Shown: in pieces, positions 1 through 5,134 of the stretch
How the letters are laid out: each line of letters starts with the position of its first letter
How positions within the stretch are numbered: position 1 is the stretch's first letter
Origin: Alphaproteobacteria bacterium
GTDB lineage: Bacteria; Pseudomonadota; Alphaproteobacteria; Rs-D84
Length of the DNA stretch: 5,134 nt
Assembly: GCA_024402835.1 (NCBI GenBank)
Contig: JAKSSZ010000049.1
Span: 1-5,134 of the forward strand
Reading direction: 5' to 3'
Position numbers and translations under genes: made by a program
Notes under the pieces: generated by a model
The model's database searches: none
What the model saw: only the letters and a program-made list of their open reading frames with translations
Told to the model about the DNA's origin: nothing

Positions 1-1
1 A

Positions 2-310
2 TTAAAATTATCAAATGGTAGTTTTGGTAAGATAGCATACTTAAAAACTTTTGGTGGAGATAAAATATATGAAAATTTAATACAATTACTCCAAGACAAA
101 CGTACAACATATACTCAGCTTATGAATATAGCAAATAAAATAGCTGAATCACCACAGTTATATACAATTATTTTAGATATAGCGGCTTATTTTAACTTGG
201 CGGAATTATATTCAAAATTAACAAAATCTTTAAATAGTATAAAAAAATTGAATATAAAAAACCCTGTGGCAATATTTAATTTAATAACCGAGATACAAAA
301 ATGTTTATAG
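2..310 (+). CDS. holB: DNA polymerase III subunit delta' (C-terminal part, 5' truncated)
   Basis: An open frame runs in from the left edge and ends at TAG (308-310), giving the last 102 residues of a longer protein. The first visible residues read LKLSNGSFGKIAYLKTFGG, followed by KIYENLIQLL. This resembles the G-S-x-G-(R/K) element and following helices of the C-terminal clamp-loader domain of delta' subunits, where alphaproteobacterial proteins read roughly 'GSPGRAL..GG.ELY..LL'. Delta' is a non-ATPase member of the clamp-loader complex that loads the beta sliding clamp during replication. The ATP-binding-like and zinc domains would lie upstream, outside the window. The stop overlaps the start of tatD by 10 bases, and holB close upstream of tatD is a common bacterial arrangement, which supports the call. 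An internal ATG at 122 is not the start, because recognisable protein continues upstream. The match is from family memory on a short fragment, so the call is probable rather than certain. Confidence 0.68.
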   Translation, partial: LKLSNGSFGKIAYLKTFGGDKIYENLIQLLQDKRTTYTQLMNIANKIAESPQLYTIILDIAAYFNLAELYSKLTKSLNSIKKLNIKNPVAIFNLITEIQKCL

Positions 311-1059
311 ATACCCATTGCCATTTGAACTATAAATTTGATTCAGATATCAATTCAATAATTCAACACGCAAATGATTCAAATGTAAAATACATGGTCT
401 GTGCCTCAGCAGACCCAAAAGATATTCCAGAAGTTATGAATATCATAAAATCACACGATAATATATTTGCTACAATAGGGATACACCCAGATTATATTGC
501 AACAGAACCTCAAGATATATTGACAGAAAACATATTAACAAATAAAAAAGTGCTAGGTATAGGTGAAATTGGCTTAGATTATCATTACCACCCTGAAACA
601 AAACAAAAACAAATAGAATTATTTGAAAAACAATTAGAAATCGCACAAAAATATAATTTACCGATAGCAATACATACGCGCGATGCAGAAGAAGACACGA
701 AAAACATTTTAGTAAAACATGAAAATTATGGTGTTATGCATTGTTTCACATCAAGTTGGGATTTAGCAAAAACAATGCTTGATAGAAATTTTTATTTTTC
801 AGCAAGCGGTATTTTAACTTTCAAAAACGCCGAAGAAATTCGCGAAACGTTTGCAAAAATCCCGCTAGATAGAATTGTGATTGAAACAGATTCCCCATAT
901 TGTGCCCCTATTCCGTATCGTGGAAAGATATGTGAACCATATATGATAATAGAAACGGCAAAAATACTTGCAGAAATCAAAAAGTTGCAATTAGAAGATT
1001 TAGAATCTATACTGGAACAAAACACATTAAGGTTATATCGTAAATGCCACGTCAAATAA
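301..1059 (+). CDS. tatD: TatD-family metal-dependent hydrolase (DNase)
   Basis: A 252-residue TIM-barrel metallohydrolase, slightly shorter than the usual 255-265. All expected metal ligands are present: the HxH motif near the N-terminus (DTHCH, His6 and His8), Glu89 in GEIGLD (88-93), His125 in IHTRDA, His147 in MHCFTS, and Asp197 in ETDSPY (195-200). The GIHP motif is at 60-63. Family members act as Mg2+-dependent 3'-5' exonucleases or deoxyribonucleases in the cytoplasm, with proposed roles in repair and DNA or RNA turnover; the physiological substrate here is unknown. ATG at 301 is preferred because it gives the conserved MFIDTHCH start. A weak GAG ribosome binding site lies at 290-292, eight bases upstream, and the gene overlaps the holB end by 10 bases. 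Its own 3' end overlaps the smpB start by 16 bases, so expression is probably coupled in one operon. Whether it is the ycfH/tatD or yjjV type cannot be settled by eye. Confidence 0.93.
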   Translation: MFIDTHCHLNYKFDSDINSIIQHANDSNVKYMVCASADPKDIPEVMNIIKSHDNIFATIGIHPDYIATEPQDILTENILTNKKVLGIGEIGLDYHYHPETKQKQIELFEKQLEIAQKYNLPIAIHTRDAEEDTKNILVKHENYGVMHCFTSSWDLAKTMLDRNFYFSASGILTFKNAEEIRETFAKIPLDRIVIETDSPYCAPIPYRGKICEPYMIIETAKILAEIKKLQLEDLESILEQNTLRLYRKCHVK

Positions 1060-1514
1060 TTAAATTTGGACAAGTTGTTGAGAATCGCAAAGCAAGATTC
1101 AATTATTCAATAGAGGATACTATTGAAGCAGGTATAGCATTGACTGGCGCAGAATTAAAATCAGTACGATATGGTCTGGTAAGCATTATAGACGGATTTG
1201 TACAGCACCGTGATAATAACTTAATGCTTGCAGGAATAGAAATTCAAAAATTACCGACTGCTAACCGTATTATAAATTTTGATGAGCGCAGATATAGACA
1301 ATTATTATTACATAGAAATCAAATAAATAGATTAGTTGGAAAATTGCAAGAAAAAGGCGCAACTATTGTTCCGTTAAAATTATATTTTAATAATCATGGT
1401 AAATTAAAAGTATTGTTGGGTATTGGATATGGTAAAAACAAAATAGATAAGCGAGAAACTATAAAAAAACGTGAGTGGGAAAAAAGCAAATCAAGAATCT
1501 TAAAAGGAAAATAA
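1044..1514 (+). CDS. smpB: SsrA-binding protein SmpB
   Basis: A 156-residue protein of normal SmpB length. SmpB binds tmRNA (SsrA) and brings it to stalled ribosomes for trans-translation, tagging the nascent peptide for degradation. Diagnostic segments are NRKA (14-17), LTGAELKSVR (33-42, usually LTG(T/S)E(V/I)KS(L/I)R), the LLLH helix (87-90), VPLKLYF (109-115) and the basic stretch GYGKNKIDKRETIKKREW (128-145). The lysine/arginine-rich tail, which enters the mRNA channel, is present and ends RILKGK. The ATG at 1044 lies inside the last codons of tatD in another frame. A possible Shine-Dalgarno TAAGG is at 1028-1032 with a rather long 11-base spacing, so translation is probably coupled to tatD. 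Its partner RNA gene, ssrA, is not in this window. The stop codon sits inside the terminator hairpin. Confidence 0.97.
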   Translation: MPRQIIKFGQVVENRKARFNYSIEDTIEAGIALTGAELKSVRYGLVSIIDGFVQHRDNNLMLAGIEIQKLPTANRIINFDERRYRQLLLHRNQINRLVGKLQEKGATIVPLKLYFNNHGKLKVLLGIGYGKNKIDKRETIKKREWEKSKSRILKGK

Positions 1515-1543
1515 AAAATGCCTATTTTAAATAGGCATTTTTT
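1513..1543. terminator. Bidirectional rho-independent terminator between smpB and the EF-hand gene
   Basis: A perfect inverted repeat is centred at 1528. Positions 1513-1527 pair with 1529-1543, with core ATGCCTAT / ATAGGCAT flanked by A-runs on the left and T-runs on the right. The stem is therefore followed by U-rich RNA on both strands. It overlaps the last two bases of the smpB stop codon (1512-1514) and lies 14 bases past the end of the converging gene at 1558. It can end transcription from both sides. Confidence 0.9.
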
Positions 1544-1557
1544 AGTTATATTGCATG

Positions 1558-1992
1558 CTATTGTGCAGAAGTTGGTGCCACGCGTGCATCATTTTTATGA
1601 TTTTTATGATGAGTACGTCTAGCATTTTTATATTCTTCTATAGAAATACAATTATCTGCATTAACATCTGCATCAGCAATAACTTCCAACATACGTGCAT
1701 CTTTTATTGAATCTTTTTCCAAACAACCATTTTTGAATATAGGGTGTTGAAATTTTTGCATTTTTTTATGATTTTGCATTTGTACATTGTACATATTGTG
1801 ATGTTTCATTGGACATGGGCAGAAAAAGCTTTTTGCACACATAAATCCAAGAGCAAATACAAGTATCAAAACTAATATCTTTTTAGCACGACATTTACAA
1901 TGACAGCCACAAGAACAAGTATGTTCAACTGGTGCAGTTACTTTTATAACAGTATTTTTTTTAGTCGATGTTTTTTTTGTTGTTTTTGCCAT
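1558..1992 (-). CDS. Membrane-anchored EF-hand protein with Cys cluster and Met/His-rich stretch
   Basis: A 144-residue protein of a family I do not recognise. In order it has: a Lys/Thr-rich N-terminus (1-20); an alternating cysteine cluster CSCGCHCKC (Cys26, 28, 30, 32, 34); one hydrophobic helix (about 39-57); CPCP (58-61); a Met/His/Gln-rich stretch (62-83); and an EF-hand calcium-binding loop at 109-120 with Asp109, Asn111, Asp113, Ile116 and Glu120 in canonical positions. The tail is His/Lys-rich (125-134). The positive-inside rule predicts the N-terminus and Cys cluster in the cytoplasm and the EF-hand in the periplasm. The start is well supported by a purine-rich AAGGAAGGG ribosome binding site at 1996-2004. 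Cys, Met and His content suggests metal binding, but that is inference. The gene converges on smpB, sits downstream of HU, and appears to have its own promoter after the HU terminator. EF-hand assignment is fairly sure; function is unknown. Confidence 0.8.
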   Translation of the reverse strand: MAKTTKKTSTKKNTVIKVTAPVEHTCSCGCHCKCRAKKILVLILVFALGFMCAKSFFCPCPMKHHNMYNVQMQNHKKMQKFQHPIFKNGCLEKDSIKDARMLEVIADADVNADNCISIEEYKNARRTHHKNHKNDARVAPTSAQ

Positions 1993-2020
1993 TTTCCCTT
2001 CCTTTTGTTATGACATTTTC

Positions 2021-2048
2021 ATTTTAACAATTATTTTTATTTAGTAAA
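2021..2048 (-). promoter_or_regulatory. Candidate sigma70-type promoter for the EF-hand gene
   Basis: On the minus strand, TTTACT (2043-2048, 4/6 to the -35 consensus) is followed after 16 bases by TAAAAT (2021-2026, 5/6 to the -10 consensus). It lies between the HU terminator and the start codon at 1992. In such AT-rich DNA a match this good can occur by chance, so this is a candidate only. Confidence 0.4.
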
Positions 2049-2063
2049 GAAAAAAATTCACAT

Positions 2064-2098
2064 AAAAAGGGACACTTATTTTATTAACAAGTGTCCCT
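2064..2098 (-). terminator. Rho-independent terminator of the HU gene
   Basis: On the minus strand the stem is AGGGACACTT / AAGTGTCCCT (2089-2098 pairing with 2068-2077), 10 perfect base pairs with an 11-base loop. A T-run (2064-2068) follows directly in the minus direction. It lies about 26 bases beyond the HU stop codon. The T-run marks it as a minus-strand terminator. Confidence 0.9.
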
Positions 2099-2123
2099 GT
2101 TTATCATTACAAAAAGCAATAAA

Positions 2124-2396
2124 TTAATTCAAAGCTTCTTTTAATGCTTTACCAGCACGGAATTTTGGTTGTGTGGAACTTGCAATCTTGATAACTTCAT
2201 GTGTTTGAGGATTGCGACCTGTTGTTGCTTTACGTTTAACAGTTGTGAATGTTCCAAAACCTACCAAGCGAACATCGCCTTTTTTCTTCAAAGTTTTTGT
2301 TACTGTTGCTATAAAAGCATCTAAGCAGCTAGCTGCAACTGTTTTTGTAACAGAAGCTTCGTTTGCAATTGCTTCAATCAATTCTTGTTTGTTCAT
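2124..2396 (-). CDS. HU-type DNA-binding protein
   Basis: A 90-residue protein of exact HU length. HU is a small dimeric nucleoid protein that bends and compacts DNA and assists replication, repair and recombination. Visible hallmarks are the N-terminal MNKQELIEAIA helix, VGFGTF (45-50) at the start of the beta-arm region, TGRNPQT (59-65) with the intercalating Pro63 at the arm tip, and the C-terminal KFRAGKALKEALN (78-90). GFGTF and RNPQT fit HU better than IHF subunits. The start is supported by a strong AAAGGAGA ribosome binding site at 2402-2409, five bases upstream. A consensus-like promoter precedes it and a hairpin terminator follows, so it is probably a strongly expressed single-gene transcript. 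Cys24 in the second helix is uncommon in HU. Whether this should be named hupA or hupB cannot be decided. Confidence 0.96.
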   Translation of the reverse strand: MNKQELIEAIANEASVTKTVAASCLDAFIATVTKTLKKKGDVRLVGFGTFTTVKRKATTGRNPQTHEVIKIASSTQPKFRAGKALKEALN

Positions 2397-2431
2397 GTTT
2401 GTCTCCTTTCATGAGTTAATGTTTTTGTTAG

Positions 2432-2457
2432 GCAATTTTCAGATTTTCCTTAATTGC
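2432..2457 (-). promoter_or_regulatory. Possible small hairpin in the HU leader
   Basis: GCAATT (2452-2457 on the minus strand) can pair with AATTGC (2432-2437), a six-base stem with a 14-base loop just downstream of the predicted transcription start. It is short and AT-rich, has no T-run, and leaves the ribosome binding site free. It may stabilise the 5' end of the mRNA or be chance. Confidence 0.2.
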
Positions 2458-2465
2458 TTATACGA

Positions 2466-2494
2466 ATCGTAAAGAATTATGCCCGTTATGTCAA
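2466..2494 (-). promoter_or_regulatory. Promoter of the HU gene
   Basis: On the minus strand, a perfect -35 TTGACA (2489-2494) is followed after exactly 17 bases by TACGAT (2466-2471, 4/6 to TATAAT). Transcription would begin near 2459, leaving a leader of about 60 bases before the start codon at 2396. A strong promoter fits an abundant nucleoid protein. Confidence 0.75.
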
Positions 2495-2547
2495 GAATTT
2501 ATTTATAAAACTGCAGAAAACTTGTCTTTTTTTACAAATATGCGCTT

Positions 2548-3042
2548 TTAACGGCTAAAAACAGCCTTTGCAGAGACGGCCCTTGCATTAGGAGAAAAAG
2601 ATTCACACAAGACCCATTGACTGTTTTGACCATGATTTTTTATTGTTACTGTTCTAAAATAATTGGGTGTATGTAAAGCAAGCACAAAAACTATAGTCAC
2701 CCAAAAGAAAAATTTTGTTAACCCCCAAGAATTTTTATAAGCATCTTTATTGAATTTGTCTTTTAGTAAGTTTTGATACAAAGCCCATCCCCAACAAAAA
2801 GCTAATACTATGACAGCAAATGTTATGCCCATTATAATTTGTTTACGTAAATTAGATAAAATAGACGCTATACTATCCCACATAGAATCAGCAACTGGAC
2901 ATACATATAAAATACTATCTGGATTGACCCCTGCGCGCAAATGGACAGATGCAACCTCACCAGAATGTAAATTAAAATAACCAGCAAGTATAATCAATGC
3001 TAATATAGCTATACTCATCAATAATCCAGGTTTCTTATTCAT
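2548..3042 (-). CDS. Small membrane protein of unknown function, three predicted helices
   Basis: A 164-residue protein I cannot assign to a family. The N-terminus MNKKPG is followed by a hydrophobic helix (about 7-22) that could be a membrane anchor or an uncleaved signal. Two further helices lie at about 68-90 and 109-124. The loop between them (91-108: KDKFNKDAYKNS) is basic and predicted cytoplasmic. This puts residues 25-67 and the C-terminal tail (125-164) in the periplasm, so Cys48 (YVCPVADSMWDS) and Cys146 (WVLCESFSPN) would face the same compartment and could form a disulfide. The second helix is aromatic-rich (FCWGWALYQ). The start has a purine-rich but weak ribosome binding region (AGAAAGAGAGAAAG) and lies some 17 bases from the predicted transcription start. 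No clear terminator follows, so transcripts may continue into HU. It is divergent from alaS. The complete frame, promoter and normal protein composition make a real gene likely. Confidence 0.72.
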   Translation of the reverse strand: MNKKPGLLMSIAILALIILAGYFNLHSGEVASVHLRAGVNPDSILYVCPVADSMWDSIASILSNLRKQIIMGITFAVIVLAFCWGWALYQNLLKDKFNKDAYKNSWGLTKFFFWVTIVFVLALHTPNYFRTVTIKNHGQNSQWVLCESFSPNARAVSAKAVFSR

Positions 3043-3065
3043 ATTACTTTCTCTCTTTCTGTATT

Positions 3066-3095
3066 ATTATATCATATAAACTATACCTTTTGCAA
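3066..3095 (-). promoter_or_regulatory. Extended -10 promoter for the 164-aa membrane protein gene
   Basis: On the minus strand, TGATATAAT (3066-3074) gives a perfect -10 TATAAT preceded by the extended TGn element. TTGCAA (3090-3095, 4/6 to TTGACA) lies 18 bases further upstream. Transcription would start near 3059, leaving a leader of only about 17 bases. Confidence 0.7.
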
Positions 3096-3121
3096 TTTTA
3101 TGATTGAATATTATTGATAAT
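3090..3121 (+). promoter_or_regulatory. Weak candidate promoter for alaS
   Basis: GATAAT (3116-3121) matches the -10 consensus at 5/6 and lies 36 bases before the alaS start. The nearest -35-like hexamer, TTGCAA (3090-3095), is 20 bases away, which is too far for a good sigma70 promoter. alaS must be transcribed from this 114-bp gap or by readthrough, since the gene to its left points away. The exact promoter is uncertain. Confidence 0.3.
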
Positions 3122-3129
3122 GATTTTAC

Positions 3130-3153
3130 AATAACCCATACAAAAGGGTTGTT
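3130..3153 (+). promoter_or_regulatory. alaS ribosome binding site inside a possible hairpin
   Basis: The Shine-Dalgarno AAAAGGG (3142-3148) is eight bases before the alaS ATG. The GGG can pair with CCC just upstream: 3130-3137 (AATAACCC) pairs with 3146-3153 (GGGTTGTT), eight pairs including one G-U, with an eight-base loop ATACAAAA. The structure would mask the core of the ribosome binding site. The pairing is visible in the sequence; a regulatory role is inference. Confidence 0.45.
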
Positions 3154-3156
3154 TAA

Positions 3157-5134
3157 ATGACATATAATGAAATTAGAAAATTATTTTTAAGTTATTTTGA
3201 ATCGCATGGGCATAAAATTGTTAATTCTGCATCTTTGATACCAAACGATCCAACGCTGTTATTTACAGTTGCTGGCATGGTACCCTGGAAAAATATATTA
3301 CAAGGCAAAGAAAAACCTTTTGCGACACGTGTTGCAGATGTTCAAAAATGTATTCGTGCTGGCGGGAAACATAATGATTTAGAAGACGTTGGTTTTGATG
3401 GTCGCCACCATACTTTTTTTGAAATGATGGGAAATTGGTCTTTTGGTGATTATTTCAAAGAGGAAGCCATCACAATGTCCTGGGAATTATTAACAAAGGT
3501 ATTTGGACTGGATGCAAATAGAATTGTGGTAACAACACATATATCTGATGAAGAATCAACCAAAATCTGGAAAAAACTTACCGGCAAAGATGCCATCAGA
3601 TTAGATAAAGATAATTGGTGGTCTGCTGGAGAAACTGGTCCTTGTGGTCCATGTACAGAAATGCATTATGATTTCGGGGCAGATGTTCCGGGTGGATTAC
3701 CAGGCAGTGCGAACGAAGATGGTGGCAGATTTGTGGAGATATGGAATGATGTTTTTATGCAATATGACAAAGATGCAAATGGTAACTTAAATCCTTTACC
3801 ACAACATAATGTTGATACCGGTGCAGGTTTGGAAAGATTTGCTTCTATTATGCAAAATAAACACGATAATTATGACACCGATTTATTTGTTAATCTAAAA
3901 AAAGCTGTTTCAGATATAACTGGTGTCAAAGAAACAGCAGATAATGTTACAAGTTTTAAAGTTATAACAGACCATTTACGTTCCGTTGGATTCGCTATCG
4001 CAGATGGGGTAATTCCAAGTAATGTAGATCGTGGTTATGTAATACGTAGAATTTTACGTCGTGCTATGCGTCATGGACAAATGTTGGGATATAATGGTGC
4101 ATTGTTATCTTCTTTGTACCCTGCATTAGTAAAAGAAATGGGTGAAACATATCCAGAATTACAGACACAGCAAAGTCATGTTATAGAAATTTTACGAAAT
4201 GAAGAAAATGCTTTTGCTGATATGTTACAAAATGGTATTAAATTATTAGATAATGAATTAACCAAAATAAATAATAATATATTACCTGGCAATATCGCAT
4301 TTAAATTATTTGATACATACGGATTTCCTCTTGATTTAACACAAATGATTTTGAAAGACAAAAATATAACTGTAGATGTCGCAGAATTTGAAAAATGTAT
4401 GACCGAACAAAAAGAACGTTCTCGTGCAGATACACGCGGAACAAAAATATTATGGGAATCGCAAACAGATTTACCAAATACTAACGATATTGAGAAATAC
4501 GATTCTAAAACAACAAAAGAAGCAACCGTATTAAGTATATTAAAAGGGACAGAATTTGTAAAAACAGCTAGTCCAAACGATGAAATAGAAGTTGTTTTAG
4601 ACCATACCCCCTTTTATGGAACCCAAGGTGGACAAGTTGGTGACACTGGTGCATTTTATAAAAACGGTAATACCATCATGAATATCACAGAAACAAATAG
4701 ATGTAATAATTTAGTTATCCACAAAGGTGTTCTTGCATCCAGTATATCTATTGGGGACAAGGTTATGCCAGAAATAAACCAACAAAACCGTCAACAAACC
4801 GCAAGAGCACACACAGCAACCCATTTATTACAAGCCGCATTACGTAAAGTATTAAACGAAGATGTTGAACAGCGTGGTTCAAAAGTTTCACCGGATTCTG
4901 TCCGTTTTGATTTCTCTTTTGGACGAGCAATGACAGACAACGAGAAAAAACAAGTAGAAGAATTGATAAATCAGTGGATTTCCCAAGATTTACCCGTAAA
5001 ACATGAAGAAATGGATATAGAATCTGCAAAAAAACGTGGGGCAATGGCTTTGTTTAACGAAAAATATGGTGGTACGGTTCGTGTTATTACCGCGGGAGAT
5101 ATTTCATGTGAATTATGTGGTGGATCACATATTT
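3157..5134 (+). CDS. alaS: Alanyl-tRNA synthetase (3' truncated by window edge)
   Basis: An uninterrupted frame of 659 codons plus one base runs off the right edge; full AlaS proteins are usually about 870-890 residues. AlaS attaches alanine to tRNA-Ala in the cytoplasm and hydrolyses mischarged Ser- and Gly-tRNA-Ala. Class II catalytic signatures are [13 protein letters not shown] (29-41), [13 protein letters not shown] (67-79), [10 protein letters not shown] (84-93), [11 protein letters not shown] and [10 protein letters not shown] (219-228). The tRNA-recognition region has [17 protein letters not shown] (291-307). The editing domain shows HTATH (His552, His556) and CGGSH (Cys654, His658), the four zinc ligands. 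The remaining editing residues and the C-Ala dimerisation domain are outside the window. ATG at 3157 fits the normal N-terminus [14 protein letters not shown] and has an AAAAGGG ribosome binding site eight bases upstream. Several core positions depart from usual alphaproteobacterial wording: FDGRHH instead of YTARHH, MMGNW instead of MLGNF, and [12 protein letters not shown] instead of MGD(T/L)GPCGPC(T/S)E. Catalytic residues look intact. Confidence 0.98.
   Translation, partial: [659 protein letters not shown]

Noticed and set aside
122..310. Stand-alone 62-aa gene starting at ATG 122
   Set aside because: The same frame is open back to the window edge and the upstream residues look like the delta' C-terminal domain, so 122 is an internal methionine.
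470..670. 66-aa minus-strand frame
   Set aside because: It lies wholly opposite tatD, which has all its metal ligands. The hydrophobic leucine/phenylalanine-rich product is what antisense AT-rich coding sequence gives.
792..1073. 93-aa minus-strand frame
   Set aside because: Opposite the 3' part of tatD and the start of smpB, with no ribosome binding site or recognisable motif.
2212..2472. 86-aa plus-strand frame
   Set aside because: Opposite the HU gene and its promoter; the HU motifs, promoter and terminator all read on the minus strand.
2499..2547. Possible terminator for the 164-aa gene before HU
   Set aside because: Only a TTGT/ACAA four-base pairing around an A-run is present, too weak for a rho-independent terminator.
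4176..4361. 61-aa minus-strand frame
   Set aside because: Antisense to the continuous alaS frame, with no motif.
4763..5044. 93-aa minus-strand frame rich in leucine and valine
   Set aside because: Antisense to the AlaS editing domain including the HTATH motif; looks membrane-like only because of antisense codon bias.
1..5134. TGA recoded as tryptophan
   Set aside because: No TGA stop is used by these genes, but no in-frame TGA occurs either and Trp positions use TGG, so the standard code explains everything seen.
1..5134. CRISPR array, tRNA or tmRNA gene, insertion sequence, attachment site
   Set aside because: I found no regularly spaced repeats, no cloverleaf-type sequence, no transposase or terminal inverted repeats, and no ssrA-like tag sequence near smpB.

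Overview
The window is an AT-rich bacterial chromosome segment packed with housekeeping genes. The gene families and the holB-tatD adjacency fit an uncultured, low-GC, probably host-associated alphaproteobacterium. That placement is inference: there is no rRNA or other decisive marker here. The standard genetic code fits. All Trp codons I read are TGG, there is no in-frame TGA, and every stop present is TAA or TAG.

Left part, plus strand (1-1545): the 3' end of a probable DNA polymerase III delta' gene (holB), then a TatD-family metal-dependent hydrolase, then smpB. The reading frames overlap by 10 and 16 bases, so this looks like one translationally coupled operon. It ends at a near-perfect hairpin terminator that overlaps the smpB stop codon.

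Middle part, minus strand (1558-3071): three genes read leftward. In transcription order they are a 164-aa membrane protein of unknown function with an extended -10 promoter, a 90-aa HU-type nucleoid protein with a consensus-like promoter and its own terminator, and a 144-aa membrane-anchored protein. The last carries an alternating-cysteine cluster, a Met/His-rich stretch and one EF-hand loop.

Right part, plus strand (3157-end): alaS, alanyl-tRNA synthetase. It is cut by the window edge inside its editing domain, just after the CxxxH zinc motif. It is divergent from the 164-aa gene, and the 114-bp gap holds regulatory signals for both. A small hairpin can cover the alaS ribosome binding site.

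Functionally the named genes serve replication (holB), nucleic acid processing or quality control (tatD), ribosome rescue (smpB), nucleoid structure (HU) and translation (alaS). I see no phage, transposon, CRISPR, toxin-antitoxin or biosynthetic system. The most unusual content is the two lineage-type membrane proteins and the non-typical wording of the AlaS catalytic core.
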